Shown: positions 51,090-60,839, counted from the first letter of the stretch. The stretch: DNA of 64,000 bases from Marinobacter gudaonensis (GCF_900115175.1 NZ_FOYV01000001.1:2418001-2482000), one strand, 5' to 3'. Program-made: numbers and translations. Notes: a model not told the origin generated them from the sequence alone.

Positions 51090-53912
51090 GTGGCCCGGAG
51101 CCGTCAACCCAGTCACAAATCCCGGAATCTGCTGGTCGCATTGCTGGCCGTCCTCGTTCTCTATGCCCTCGCCGGTTTCCTGTTGCTGCCCTGGTGGCTG
51201 GAACGAACCTTGCCGGATCAGCTTGAGCAGCGAATGGGCTGGCAGGCTGAGGTTGGCGATATTCGAACCAATCCCTTCACCCTTACCGTCGAAGCTGGCG
51301 CGCTGTCCGCTGCTGACAGTGGCGGAGAACAGGTGCTGGGTTTCGACCGCCTGCTCGTCGACCTGAATTTTTTCCAGCTGGTGCGGGGAATCGTAGGCTT
51401 CGAGAAGATTGCCCTTGAGGAACCCTTCATCCGGCTCGACCTGCTGGAGGATTACAACATCAATTTTGCCCGGGACTGGCAGCGGGCCAATCCTGAGCCT
51501 GCAGATGCGGCGAAGTCGCAGCCAGAGGCTGAAGCCGGGGATCCGCCTCGACTCTACTTCGGCGGCATTGATGTCAATGGCGGCGAGCTCCTGTTCCGGG
51601 ACTTCACCCAGCCGCAAATGGCGGAATTCCGGATCACCCCGCTCGACCTGACCCTCAACGATCTGGCCACCTGGCGACGGGAGGGCGAGGACAGCGATTA
51701 TTCACTGCAGGCAGCTTTGGGCAGCCAGGTCATTGAATGGCAGGGCGATCTGAGTGTCGCTCCGCTGTATTCCACCGGCTCTGTACGGATTTCCGCGGTG
51801 GATCACCAGACCCTCGCGCACTTCCTGGCGCCCTGGTTGCCCTACGATTTGCGGGGCGGGAGCGTGAGCCTGAGCTCTGACTACGCGATACAGGCCGGGG
51901 AGGTGTTCCGGCTGGAAACCAGCAACGGCGAGCTGACTCTCAAAGACCTCGCCGTTGCCCCGAGCCCGGAGGCCGAAGAGGCGCGTCTGAGCAACGGTGC
52001 GCTCACGGTTGATGGAATAACGTTTGATCTCAATGCCCGTGAGTTCCGGGTGGGTCAGGTAGCGCTGGAGGATCTGGATGTTGCGCTGGCCCGGGGGCCG
52101 GAAGGGCAGATTGACTGGCTGACGCCGTTCACCGAAGAGGGCGATACCGGCGGCGCCGACACTGCCGAAGAAACTCCATCGGAGGGTGAACCCTTCCGGT
52201 GGTCTCTGGCCGGCGTGTCCGTCGCCAATGGTCGGGTGCTGTGGCAGGACAGAGTGCCCGAAACCGAGGCAGAGATTGAGCTGGCGTCACTCGCGCTGTC
52301 GACCGGGCGCATCAGCCACCAGCTGGATGAGCCGGTGACCTACGAGCTGAAAGGCACTCTGGCCAGTGGCGGGCAACTGTCTCTGACAGGCCAGGTGACA
52401 CCGGCGCCCTTCACCCTGGAAGCGGCGATTGCCGGCTCGGGAGTGACGCTCGCGGCTTTCGAGCCCTACCTTCGCGAAGGCGCCAACCTCGCCGTTACCA
52501 GTGGTACCCTCTCTGTGGATGGCAATCTCGATCTGGATGGCCAGCAGGACCCGCTCACCGGCACCTTCAGCGGCACCGCCGAGGTGGCCGGGCTTGATCT
52601 GAAACTACCCGGGACGCCGGAGCCGTTAATGGCCTGGCAAACCCTGCGTCTGGCCCCAATCGAGTACAACGTGCACCCGGCCCGGCTGGAAATCGGCACG
52701 GTGACCCTGGTTGAACCCTTCTTCAACCTGGTTCGCAACGCCGACAGCGTCCACAACGTGGAGCGCATCGCCCGTAAATCCGGCCCGAAGAGCGATGGCG
52801 GGCCGGCGGACGGGGCCTCGCAGGCGTCTGGCGAAGAGCCAGAATTCATTTTCCGGATCAGTGAATTGCTGCTCGAGGACGGAGAGCTGGCCTACACCGA
52901 CCGCACCCTGCAGCCAGCGTTTACGACCCGTTTCGAATCCCTGAGTGGAACCGTAACCGGGTTGAGCAACATCTCGCCGCAACAGGGTAAGGTATCCATG
53001 CGCGGTCGGGTTGGTGGCGTGGCCGACCTCGATTTCCAGGGCACCATCGGTACCCTGGGCACTGAGGATGTCAGTGATCTGAAACTGCTGATCGACAATC
53101 TGTCCCTGCCAGTGCTGTCCCCTTATTTTGGCCGCTACCTCGGCTACGGTGTCGACAGTGGCCAACTGGACCTGAACCTTGATTACGAAGTTGCCGGCAC
53201 CCGCATCGACGCTTCCAACCTCGTGGTGATGGACCAACTGGAGCTGGGCTCAGCGGTACCCAGTGATCAGGCGGTCAACGCGCCGGTCAAGCTCGGTCTG
53301 GCCCTTCTGCGGGATCGCAAGGGGGTGATCGAAGTGGACCTGCCCATAAGCGGTGATCTGGCCAATCCGGATTTCAGTGTCGGCAAGGTGGTCATGCGGG
53401 CGTTTGTCAATCTTCTGGCCAAGGTGGCCGCCTCACCGTTCAGCATGCTGGGCTCCATCGCCGAGCTGGCGGGCCTGAGTGGCGAGGAGCTTGGCAAGGT
53501 GGCGTTTGAACCGGGCAGTGTCCGACTGGCAGAGGGCGAGGCAGAAAAGCTTGCCGCATTGGCTGATGCGCTGCTGGAACGTCCCGACCTGCTTCTCAAT
53601 ATCCGTGGCAGCGTGGCCCCCGAGACCGACGGCCTGGCGTTGCTTCGCGAAGAACTGACCAACGGAGGTGCCAAGACGCTTTCCGATGAAACCTGGCAGG
53701 CGGCGCGGGAGGCTTATCTTGCCGGCGAGCGGTCCCTGGCGCCGGAGGCGTTGAGCAACCTGGCGTCAGCCCGGGGTGTTGCCATTCGCAAGCTGCTGCG
53801 GGAGACCCACGGCGTGCCGGCAGACCAGCTGTTTCTCCTGGATCCTGCCCGCACCGCAGAGCTCGGCAGCAGCGGGAATGTCGTGGTGGCATTCACGCTG
53901 GATGTTCGGTGA
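51090..53912 (+). CDS. DUF748/AsmA-like envelope protein
   Basis: This is a 940-residue protein anchored by one N-terminal helix (LLVALLAVLVLYALAGFLLLP). It has a long repetitive beta-rich periplasmic part (IDVNGGELLFRD, LSGTVTGLSNISPQQGKV, NLDYEVAGTRIDASNLVV). It ends in the KLGLALLRDRKGVIEVDLPISGDLANPDFSVG stretch typical of DUF748, followed by an OmpA-like tail (KLAALADALLERPDLLLNIRG). The family is related to AsmA/TamB bridge proteins that move lipids. GTG at 51090 is chosen because AAGGAG is 6 nt upstream. It is convergent with the next gene, stop to stop. Confidence 0.87.
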   Translation: MARSRQPSHKSRNLLVALLAVLVLYALAGFLLLPWWLERTLPDQLEQRMGWQAEVGDIRTNPFTLTVEAGALSAADSGGEQVLGFDRLLVDLNFFQLVRGIVGFEKIALEEPFIRLDLLEDYNINFARDWQRANPEPADAAKSQPEAEAGDPPRLYFGGIDVNGGELLFRDFTQPQMAEFRITPLDLTLNDLATWRREGEDSDYSLQAALGSQVIEWQGDLSVAPLYSTGSVRISAVDHQTLAHFLAPWLPYDLRGGSVSLSSDYAIQAGEVFRLETSNGELTLKDLAVAPSPEAEEARLSNGALTVDGITFDLNAREFRVGQVALEDLDVALARGPEGQIDWLTPFTEEGDTGGADTAEETPSEGEPFRWSLAGVSVANGRVLWQDRVPETEAEIELASLALSTGRISHQLDEPVTYELKGTLASGGQLSLTGQVTPAPFTLEAAIAGSGVTLAAFEPYLREGANLAVTSGTLSVDGNLDLDGQQDPLTGTFSGTAEVAGLDLKLPGTPEPLMAWQTLRLAPIEYNVHPARLEIGTVTLVEPFFNLVRNADSVHNVERIARKSGPKSDGGPADGASQASGEEPEFIFRISELLLEDGELAYTDRTLQPAFTTRFESLSGTVTGLSNISPQQGKVSMRGRVGGVADLDFQGTIGTLGTEDVSDLKLLIDNLSLPVLSPYFGRYLGYGVDSGQLDLNLDYEVAGTRIDASNLVVMDQLELGSAVPSDQAVNAPVKLGLALLRDRKGVIEVDLPISGDLANPDFSVGKVVMRAFVNLLAKVAASPFSMLGSIAELAGLSGEELGKVAFEPGSVRLAEGEAEKLAALADALLERPDLLLNIRGSVAPETDGLALLREELTNGGAKTLSDETWQAAREAYLAGERSLAPEALSNLASARGVAIRKLLRETHGVPADQLFLLDPARTAELGSSGNVVVAFTLDVR

Positions 53913-54746
53913 TCAGCGCTCGGTGAGGCCTTCCGCCAGGCCCGTTGGTGCGGCCAGGTTCCATTTTTCAACCAGACGCTGGTACTGCCCGCTAAGCACC
54001 AGCGGGGCCAGCAGACGCAGAAAGTCATCGGCCGTGGTAACGGCGTTCTTCCGGACGATGATACTGAGCTGATAGCGCTGATCCGGATCGTCGGCGATCA
54101 GCAGTTTTGGCCGGTCACCCGGATGCTCAGAAAGATATCGCTGCAGGTAAGACTCGCTCACGATGGCAATTTCCGCCACCGAAGGCCGGTCAGCCATGAT
54201 CAGCTTCAGGTTGCGGCTGTGGCTGTCGGAAAATTCAATGCTGAACTGCTCCTCCAGCACCGCAGTGTCTGTCTCGTAGCCGGTCAGGCGGTAGTGGTAG
54301 CCTGAGATGGCGACAATGTTGCGCTGGTGAAGGTTCTCGAAAAAGGAGGCATCCCGGCCCCGCGTGTTCAGGGCGACGTACAGTTCCTCGTCCTCAAGGA
54401 TCGGAGCGGTGACATCAACGGGTCTTTCCGACCAGCCCCATTGGGGGCTTTCGAAAAAGATCACGTCGTAGAGGCCAGCGTCAAAATCCAGGTGGCGGCG
54501 CTTGGGCGAGGTATGAACAATCTGGAAGGACAGACCGGGGTGGGTCTGTTCAAGAGCCTTCAGAAGATCGCCCAGCAGACCCTCCGCTTCGCCGTTCTGG
54601 CCCACGCTGGCAATGGGGGGGAAATGGTAGACGCCAAGGGTGATCGTGGTCTGATGCGCTGATGCCTGTGTTATTGCCGGCAGCAGGATGGCAAACAGTG
54701 TGAACAGAATCGTCCGGGCAATGTCTCGAGCGGGCACCGTTTTCAC
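53913..54746 (-). CDS. Periplasmic substrate-binding protein, family 3 type
   Basis: This is a 277-residue protein with a signal peptide (ARTILFTLFAILLPAITQASA) and a SBP_bac_3 fold. It has LGVYHFPPIASVGQNGEAEGLLGDLLKALEQ, then RRHLDFDAGLYDVIFFESPQWGW, ending in a PLVLSGQYQRLVEKWNLA helix. No transporter genes flank it, so it may serve as a sensor-like or orphan binding protein. The GTG start has no clear ribosome site. The ligand is unknown. Confidence 0.85.
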   Translation of the reverse strand: MKTVPARDIARTILFTLFAILLPAITQASAHQTTITLGVYHFPPIASVGQNGEAEGLLGDLLKALEQTHPGLSFQIVHTSPKRRHLDFDAGLYDVIFFESPQWGWSERPVDVTAPILEDEELYVALNTRGRDASFFENLHQRNIVAISGYHYRLTGYETDTAVLEEQFSIEFSDSHSRNLKLIMADRPSVAEIAIVSESYLQRYLSEHPGDRPKLLIADDPDQRYQLSIIVRKNAVTTADDFLRLLAPLVLSGQYQRLVEKWNLAAPTGLAEGLTER

Positions 54747-54844
54747 CGGTTATGTAGTAATTGAATACTCGTTCAGGATACCACGGGCGTTTTGACCACC
54801 TGAAGCAAAAGATCATGAACTTCTGTAAAACAGGAACAGTGACT

Positions 54845-55444
54845 ATGGGCACAGCTGCCAGCCATTTTTTTGCCTACGTATCCCGCCTGCGCTGGATAAA
54901 GCGCTGGGGCCTGATGCGCAATGCCATTGAGGAAAACGTGGCCACTCACTCCTGGGAAGTGGCCACCCTGGCCCACGCCCTGGCACTGATCCGTAACCGG
55001 CATTTCGGGGGCCAGGTAAACGCTGATCGCATTGCCGCCGCCGCCCTGTATCACGATGCCACCGAAGTGATCACCGGTGACATGCCAACGCCGGTCAAGT
55101 ACCACTCCCGGGTAATGCGCGAGGCATTCGGCGACATCGAGCACAAGGCGGCGGGCGAACTGCTGGCCCTGTTGCCGGAGGATCTCCGGGAGGATTTTGC
55201 GCCCTATGTGCGGGAATCCGGATTGCCGGCGGCGGAAAAGGAATTGATCAAGGCGGCCGACCGCCTGTCCGCTTGGCTTAAATGCCAGGCCGAGATTCGG
55301 GCCGGCAACCAGGAGTTCGGACCGGCCGCCTCGCAGATTCGCCGCCGCCTTGAGGAAGACGAGCTGCCTGAGGTGGATTATTTTCTCCGGGTGTTTGCCC
55401 CGAGTTACGATCAACCCCTTGATAATCTGCTCGGCGAGTCCTGA
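54845..55444 (+). CDS. yfbR: 5'-deoxynucleotidase, YfbR type
   Basis: This HD-domain phosphohydrolase dephosphorylates deoxyribonucleoside 5'-monophosphates. The 199-residue product equals the E. coli YfbR length. The start SHFFAYVSRLRWIKRWGLMRN is followed by VATHSWEVA (metal His), ALYHDATEVITGDMPTPVKY (HD pair and loop) and ELIKAADRLSAWLKC (final Asp). ATG at 54845 is preceded by an AGGAAC-type site; a frame from 54761 is longer than the family. Confidence 0.95.
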   Translation: MGTAASHFFAYVSRLRWIKRWGLMRNAIEENVATHSWEVATLAHALALIRNRHFGGQVNADRIAAAALYHDATEVITGDMPTPVKYHSRVMREAFGDIEHKAAGELLALLPEDLREDFAPYVRESGLPAAEKELIKAADRLSAWLKCQAEIRAGNQEFGPAASQIRRRLEEDELPEVDYFLRVFAPSYDQPLDNLLGES

Positions 55445-55515
55445 CCGTGGGTGGCCGGAGCGCCCGGTGCGGGCGCGCCCGAGAGCCATATCCGGTTCAC
55501 AGCCAACTGTTAGAG

Positions 55516-55542
55516 TATCTGCTTTAATTGACAGAGCAGATA
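55516..55542. promoter_or_regulatory. Palindrome upstream of the SDR gene
   Basis: TATCTGCT (55516-55523) and AGCAGATA (55535-55542) are perfect 8-bp inverted arms with an 11-nt spacer. They end 16 nt before the SDR start. An operator, or a leader hairpin near the ribosome site, is possible. Confidence 0.4.
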
Positions 55543-55558
55543 ACAAGAGGCCTGTGAC

Positions 55559-56374
55559 ATGAAGAACCTGAAGGACAAAGTTGCTGTAGTGACCGGTGCC
55601 GGCTCCGGTATCGGCCGGGCCCTGGCCCAGGCGCTTGCCGCGCGCGGCTGCCGCCTGGCGCTCTCCGATGTGAACGAACCCGGTCTCGCCGAGACAGCCA
55701 GCAGCCTCAAGGGCGTCGAGGTAAAAACCTACCGTCTGGACGTGGCGGACCGCGACGCCATATACGCCCATGCCGAGCAGGTTGCCAGCGACTTCGGGCA
55801 GGTCAATCTCATCATCAACAATGCTGGCGTGGCGTTGTCGGCCTCGGTGCGGGAAATGACCGATGAGGATTTCCAATGGGTGATGGATATCGACTTCTGG
55901 GGCGTGGCCCACGGCACCCGCGCTTTTCTGCCTCACCTGATTGCCTCCGGCGACGGCCACGTAGTGAATATTTCCAGTGTGTTCGGCCTGATTGGCGTAC
56001 CCAAGCAGAGCGCCTACAACGCCGCGAAATTCGCGGTTCGCGGCTTTACTGAATCCCTGCGTCAGGAAATGAAACTGGAAAACCAGCCGGTGGCGGTCAG
56101 CTGCGTGCACCCGGGCGGCATCCGCACCAACATCGCCAACGCCGCGCGCATGGGCAAGTCTGAAAACGCAGAGGCCCAGCGCAAGGGGTTTGACAAGCTT
56201 GCCATGACCACGCCGGAAAAGGCCGCGGAAACCATCGTGAAGGGCATTTTGAAGGACGAATCCCGCATTCTTGTAGGGCCGGACGCCTGGGGCATCGAGG
56301 CCATTAATCGCCTTCTGGGCGCCGCCTACCAGCCCCTGGTGGAGCGCTTCTCCCGCAAGAACCTGTACGTATAA
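55559..56374 (+). CDS. Classical short-chain dehydrogenase/reductase
   Basis: This is a 271-residue NAD(P)-dependent oxidoreductase. It has TGAGSGIGRALAQ (cofactor loop), NNAGVAL, NISSVFGLIGVPKQSAYNAAKFAV with the catalytic Ser-Tyr-Lys set, and HPGGIRTNI. A C-terminal extension of about 40 residues (GPDAWGIEAINRLLGAAYQPLVERF) is amphipathic and may touch membranes, as in SDRs handling fatty or hydrophobic substrates. AGAGG lies about 12 nt upstream. The substrate is unknown. Confidence 0.92.
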   Translation: MKNLKDKVAVVTGAGSGIGRALAQALAARGCRLALSDVNEPGLAETASSLKGVEVKTYRLDVADRDAIYAHAEQVASDFGQVNLIINNAGVALSASVREMTDEDFQWVMDIDFWGVAHGTRAFLPHLIASGDGHVVNISSVFGLIGVPKQSAYNAAKFAVRGFTESLRQEMKLENQPVAVSCVHPGGIRTNIANAARMGKSENAEAQRKGFDKLAMTTPEKAAETIVKGILKDESRILVGPDAWGIEAINRLLGAAYQPLVERFSRKNLYV

Positions 56375-56480
56375 CACTTGAATCACACGGCAGGAGTGGC
56401 CCGGACATTGGCCTCTCCTGTACATTTTACAAACAGGTATTCAGGGCTATACTCGAAAGCTGATTCAGGGAAGTGTCAGC

Positions 56481-57581
56481 ATGAAAACGTCTCACCATGC
56501 GGATCTGGGAGCCACACTGGAACAGAGCCGCTCCGGTCTGCGCGATAACCATCGCCGCTCGCTGATGCGGCTGCTTTTTGTGGCCACCGGCTCTGCACTG
56601 GTGGTTTTCGCATGCCTGCAGATTCTCAGCGGCTTCCTGTGGCTCGGTCTCGGGGAGCTGGCGGCGAGTGTCGTCCTGTTCGTGGGCACCTGGCGCCTGA
56701 AAACCACCCGCCATCTCCAGGCCTGTATCTACGCCTACTTGCTGACGCTGTTCAGCTTTTTCCTGGTCATCATTGTGCTGCCCAACGCCTCGGTGGCGGC
56801 TTTCGTGTGGGTCCTGATGATGCCGGTGCTGGCCTACCTGTTGCTGGGCAAACGCGAGGGCCTGATCCTCAGTGTGCCGTTCATGATTGCCGGCGGCATT
56901 CTCTATTACCTGTACCTCGAGGATGTCGCCAGCCCCCACGCGCTCATCGACCTGCTCAACATGGTCCTGTGTGGTGCCCTGATGCTGGTGTTCGTGCATT
57001 TGTATGAAGTCCGCCGGGAGGAAGCCGAGCAGCGGCTGGTGGACATGGCCCAGACCGATGCCCTCACTGGCCTGGCCAACCGCAGTAACTTCCAGGGAAC
57101 ACTGAACCGGACCATCGCCGAGTGCGAGCGCAGTGGCACCGGGTTTGCGCTGGTGGTGATGGACATTGACCACTTCAAGGTGGTGAACGACACGCTCGGC
57201 CACGAAGCGGGCGACCACGTGTTGAGAAACATCAGCCGGTGCCTGACCGAGCGCCTCCGGGGTACCGACTTTGTCGGCCGGCTAGGGGGCGAGGAGTTCG
57301 GCCTGATCTTGCGCGATGTGAAACCGGCCGATGCCTTCGAGCTCATGGACGAACTGCGCCAGCGAATTTCCAGCAGCGAACTGACCTACGGCGAGGCCCG
57401 CATCCGGGTAACCGCCTCCTTCGGCATTGCCCAGTGGCCGGACCACGGCCGGCAGGCGGAAAGCCTGATGCGGGTGGCCGATCGCTGCCTGTACAGCGGC
57501 AAGCGGGCAGGCCGCAACCGGGTGGCCGGTGCCGGATCCAATCCGCGGCAGATGGAGATTCTGGCTGGCGAGACCGGATAA
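56481..57581 (+). CDS. Membrane diguanylate cyclase (GGDEF)
   Basis: This is a 366-residue protein with about six membrane helices (residues 30-175, little periplasmic sequence) and a C-terminal GGDEF domain. The active-site motif is GGEEF (269-273), with MDIDHFKVVNDTLGHEAGD intact. An RxxD inhibitory site (RGTD, 260-263) sits five residues before it, so product inhibition is expected. It makes cyclic di-GMP. The input signal is unknown. AGGGAAG precedes the ATG. Confidence 0.93.
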   Translation: MKTSHHADLGATLEQSRSGLRDNHRRSLMRLLFVATGSALVVFACLQILSGFLWLGLGELAASVVLFVGTWRLKTTRHLQACIYAYLLTLFSFFLVIIVLPNASVAAFVWVLMMPVLAYLLLGKREGLILSVPFMIAGGILYYLYLEDVASPHALIDLLNMVLCGALMLVFVHLYEVRREEAEQRLVDMAQTDALTGLANRSNFQGTLNRTIAECERSGTGFALVVMDIDHFKVVNDTLGHEAGDHVLRNISRCLTERLRGTDFVGRLGGEEFGLILRDVKPADAFELMDELRQRISSSELTYGEARIRVTASFGIAQWPDHGRQAESLMRVADRCLYSGKRAGRNRVAGAGSNPRQMEILAGETG

Positions 57582-57628
57582 TTGCGGTACTCTGGTAAGG
57601 CCATGCCACTGCAAGACTGATCCGAACC

Positions 57629-58408
57629 ATGTGTGAACTGCTGGCCATGAGTGCCAACACCCCCACCGACCTGTGCTTCAGCTTCACCGGCCTGACCCGC
57701 CGGGGCGGTGCCACCGGTCCCCACAAGGACGGCTGGGGCGTGGCCTTCTACGAGGGCAAGGGTGTGCGCGCCTTCCACGACGCCGACGCCAGCGCCAGCT
57801 CCCGCATCGCCGAGGTGGTCCAGACCCACCCCATCAAGAGCGAAGTGGCCATCTGCCATATCCGCCAGGCCAACGTCGGCGAGATCTGCCTGGCCAACAC
57901 CCACCCGTTCATGCGCGAGCTCTGGGGCCGCTACTGGGTCTTCGCCCACAACGGCCAGCTGTCCGGCTTCCGCCCGCAACCGGGCTTTTACGAACCGGTA
58001 GGCAGCACCGACAGCGAAGCGCTGTTCTGCGACATCCTTAATCACCTGCGCAGCCACTGCGACCGCAACACCGGCACCGACGACATCGTCGAACGCCTGG
58101 TGCGCCTGTCGCAGGCCTACGCCAGCCAGGGCGTGTTCAACCTCCTGCTCAGCAACGGTGACTGGCTGTTCACCTACTGCACCACCAAAATGGCCAGCAT
58201 CACCCGCCGCGCCCCGTTTGGCCCGGCCCGTTTGAAAGACGCGGATGTCACTGTGGATTTTGAATCGGAAACCACGCCCAACGACATCGTCAGCGTGATC
58301 GTGACCGAACCGCTGACCAGCGATGAGCGGTGGGATATCTATCAGCCGGGGGAATGGCGGTTGTGGCGCAAGGGCGTAGTTGTGCGTTCCGGTAAGTCAG
58401 TGGAGTGA
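57629..58408 (+). CDS. Class II glutamine amidotransferase domain protein (YafJ-like)
   Basis: This is a 259-residue Ntn-hydrolase with the nucleophile Cys at position 2 (MCELLAMSANTPTDL). It has GPHKDGWGVAFYEG, ICHIRQANVGEICLANTHPF and YWVFAHNGQLSGF blocks like glutamine phosphoribosylpyrophosphate amidotransferase and YafJ. It lacks a synthetase or transferase domain, so what receives the ammonia is unknown. It is single, with a family A repeat following. Confidence 0.92.
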   Translation: MCELLAMSANTPTDLCFSFTGLTRRGGATGPHKDGWGVAFYEGKGVRAFHDADASASSRIAEVVQTHPIKSEVAICHIRQANVGEICLANTHPFMRELWGRYWVFAHNGQLSGFRPQPGFYEPVGSTDSEALFCDILNHLRSHCDRNTGTDDIVERLVRLSQAYASQGVFNLLLSNGDWLFTYCTTKMASITRRAPFGPARLKDADVTVDFESETTPNDIVSVIVTEPLTSDERWDIYQPGEWRLWRKGVVVRSGKSVE

Positions 58409-58461
58409 GGTCGGACTCGCTGAACTGAACGCAGCAACGTTGCCCGATCAAGCGGGTGAGT

Positions 58462-58541
58462 AGGTGGGGAGGCCTTTGTGCAGGGAAAAAGATGTCTGAG
58501 CGCAGCGAGTTGTTTTTCCCGGAACAAAGGCCTCCCCACCT
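58462..58541 (+). repeat. Structured intergenic repeat, family A, copy 2
   Basis: Perfect 18-bp arms (58462-58479 and 58524-58541) surround the shared core (AAAAAGATGTCTGAGCGCAG, then a T-rich half). A further CAAGC/GCTTG pair (58448-58452 and 58542-58546) may extend the stem. It sits between two convergent genes, where it could act as terminator for both. The arm sequence is unlike copies 1 and 3. Confidence 0.85.
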
Positions 58542-58577
58542 GCTTGGCCGCGTAACTCCAAAGTTTACTGACAGGCG

Positions 58578-59483
58578 TTACTGAAGCGTTCGCCGATTGC
58601 CCTTCTGGTACTGGGGCGCAATGTGCGCCTGGATCTCCGCCTTGAACCGCGCAATCAGCTCGCTGTTGTCGTGATCCCAGGGGTGGAAATCGGGCTTGAA
58701 GTACTCCAGCCAGGTCGGAATCAGGCTCGAAAACGTGCCGTTCCTGCCCCACATTCGCCACAGGCCCCTGGCGCTGTCCTTCAACGAGAAATTCTTGCGG
58801 TCATTGAGCATCATGCGACCGGTGAAATAGCTGGCCATCACGCCCAGGGCCGCAGTACTGAACACCTGGTAAAAAGCGCGCTCTGCGTAAGTGCCGCCCA
58901 CCTGCTGGAACACATCGTAGGTCACCGCCTTGTGTTCGGTTTCCTCGATGGCGTGCCAGACCCACAGCGGACGCATGGATTCGTCCATGTCCTCGCGCAC
59001 GTCGCTGCGCTCCAGCAGCATGTCGGCCATCATGGCGGTCATGTGTTCGAGGGCACAGGTTATGGCCAGCTGGTGGCGTTTGGGCAGCTTTTTGGCAATG
59101 CCCAGCACCACCTCCAGGTGCTTCTCCAGCTCTTCCACCGGCATACCCTGATCCCGTACGTGCTGGTTCATGGCCACGTGTTCAAGGGAATGCATGGCTT
59201 CCTGACCAATAAACCCGCGCACCTCGGCCTTCAGCTTAGGGTCGGAAATCTGGTCGCGATAGGCGCGCACAGAATCCACGAAGAACTGCTCACCCTGCGG
59301 AAACAGGACCGACAGGGCATTCATCATGTGGCTCAGGAAATAACTGTTGTCGAGCCAGTACTGCGGCACCTGCTCGCCGAATTCAAAGCCCATACGCTGG
59401 GGCTTGATGGTGACCTGCTCCGGCGTGTTCGAGGCCCGCGTTGCCGGGGCCTTGCGGCTTTCTGCTGTTTTGTTACTCAGCAT
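58578..59483 (-). CDS. Metal-dependent hydrolase family protein (PF10118-like)
   Basis: This is a 301-residue helical protein. The long motif-bearing helices read WLDNSYFLSHMMNALSVLFPQGEQFFVDSVR, GFIGQEAMHSLEHVAMNQH and WVWHAIEETEHKAVTYDVF. They give E-x6-H and E-x2-H ligand pairs like a ferritin-like di-metal site. ATG at 59483 has GAGGAG 8 nt upstream. It is divergent from the AraC-type regulator gene, which may control it. The substrate is unknown. Confidence 0.85.
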   Translation of the reverse strand: MLSNKTAESRKAPATRASNTPEQVTIKPQRMGFEFGEQVPQYWLDNSYFLSHMMNALSVLFPQGEQFFVDSVRAYRDQISDPKLKAEVRGFIGQEAMHSLEHVAMNQHVRDQGMPVEELEKHLEVVLGIAKKLPKRHQLAITCALEHMTAMMADMLLERSDVREDMDESMRPLWVWHAIEETEHKAVTYDVFQQVGGTYAERAFYQVFSTAALGVMASYFTGRMMLNDRKNFSLKDSARGLWRMWGRNGTFSSLIPTWLEYFKPDFHPWDHDNSELIARFKAEIQAHIAPQYQKGNRRTLQ

Positions 59484-59723
59484 GTGTGTACTCCTCACTC
59501 TGGGGGATGTCATGGCTCCAGTGTGGGGAAGTCAACGCCGGGCGGGAATGCGCAAAGAGGACTGGGATCTATCAGAATGGGACAGCCCGGAGCCGGACAA
59601 CGCCCGGAGAAGGATTGGCTAAGCTGACGGACCACGTGGTGCGTCTGGCCCCACTGTAGCCGCCCGGGCCATCTGATAAAGTCCGTCCATGGGTCAGGGC
59701 CAGCACAACAACAAGGATCAGCA

Positions 59724-60830
59724 ATGAGCGCAAGCGGACCAGACAGAGAGCGGCAGATGCTGGGATTGTTCCTGGTGCCCGGTGTATACATGCGGGTGCT
59801 GGCCGATACGGTTCGCCAGCTCGGTTACAACGACCGGTCGCTGTATGAGGGCCTCGATTTTACCCCCGAGGACCTGAAAACCAACGACAGCCGGGTGTTC
59901 GTTACTGATGCCATTGTCATGGCGCAACGGGCACTCGAGCTTGCCGGCAAGGACGGCCTGAGCTTCTTGCTGGCGCGGGAACTGCGACTCACCATTCACG
60001 GCACCCTGGGCTTCGCTGCCCTAACCAGCCCCACCTTCGCCGATGCCCTGGACTCGGTGCGCCGTTACCTGCATCTTCGTGTGCCGTTCCTCGGCATGAG
60101 CCAGTCCGAGGCCGGGGACCAGGTGCTGGTCAAACTCTGCACCGAGTTCGAAGTGCCCGGTCTTTACCCGTTTCTGGCCGAAACCGTCTGCGCCACCCTG
60201 ATCCTGCTGACCGAACAACTGCTCGACCGCGACGACGCCGCCAGACACGGCTTTGCCCTGGAAGACGGCAAACTGTCTGGCGTCACCGTCTGCCTGAGCG
60301 CACCGGAGCCGCCCTGGTACCGGCAATTCGCCCACCAGCTGCCGGTGCGGTTCGAATACGGCCAGCCGGACGAAATGATGGTGTTTCCGAAGGATCTGCT
60401 GAAAGTGCGCATGCGCCTGGCCGACGCCGAAGCCTCCCGCATGGCCCGGGACCAGTGCGAGTTCGAGTTGCAGAAGGCGCTCAAGGAGCAGGGCGACATC
60501 GTGCTGGCGATCCGCAACATGCTTCGCATGATGCCGGGCCCACTGCCGTCGCTGGAGGCCATGGCCGAACGCTTCTGCGTGTCGTCCCGAACCCTCAAAC
60601 GCCGCCTGGCTGACCGCGACACCAGCTACCGGGAAATCCTCGAGTCGGTGCTGAAAGACCGGGCCATCCAGCTGCTTCGGTACACCAACCAGTCGGTCAG
60701 CGAGATTGCCTACGAGCTCGGCTACGCCGACCTGTCCAACTTCAGCCGGGCGTTCCGCAAATGGACCGGCAAATCGGCCAGCGAATTTCGCGAGGGTGGT
60801 CCGGATCCGGCGCCTGAGGTGGGGCCCTGA
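59724..60830 (+). CDS. AraC-family transcriptional regulator
   Basis: This is a 368-residue regulator. The N-terminal part (about 1-220) is an arabinose-binding-like domain of the kind seen in OruR-type regulators. Two helix-turn-helix units end the protein: SLEAMAERFCVSSRTLKRRLADRDTSYREIL and SVSEIAYELGYADLSNFSRAFRKWTGKSASEFR, the second being the strong AraC signature. AAGGA is 7 nt upstream. It is divergent from the metal-dependent hydrolase gene across 240 bp, which shows no clear operator. Confidence 0.93.
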   Translation: MSASGPDRERQMLGLFLVPGVYMRVLADTVRQLGYNDRSLYEGLDFTPEDLKTNDSRVFVTDAIVMAQRALELAGKDGLSFLLARELRLTIHGTLGFAALTSPTFADALDSVRRYLHLRVPFLGMSQSEAGDQVLVKLCTEFEVPGLYPFLAETVCATLILLTEQLLDRDDAARHGFALEDGKLSGVTVCLSAPEPPWYRQFAHQLPVRFEYGQPDEMMVFPKDLLKVRMRLADAEASRMARDQCEFELQKALKEQGDIVLAIRNMLRMMPGPLPSLEAMAERFCVSSRTLKRRLADRDTSYREILESVLKDRAIQLLRYTNQSVSEIAYELGYADLSNFSRAFRKWTGKSASEFREGGPDPAPEVGP

Positions 60831-60839
60831 GACCCCACC
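60818..60839 (+). terminator. Hairpin at the end of the AraC gene
   Basis: GGTGGGG (60818-60824) and CCCCACC (60833-60839) pair around an 8-nt loop that holds the TGA stop. A T7 run occurs 30 nt later, too far for a canonical terminator. Confidence 0.4.

Noticed and set aside
54773..56425. A 550-codon - strand frame opposite yfbR and the SDR gene
   Set aside because: Both genes beneath it have intact motifs and ribosome sites; the antisense product has no family look.
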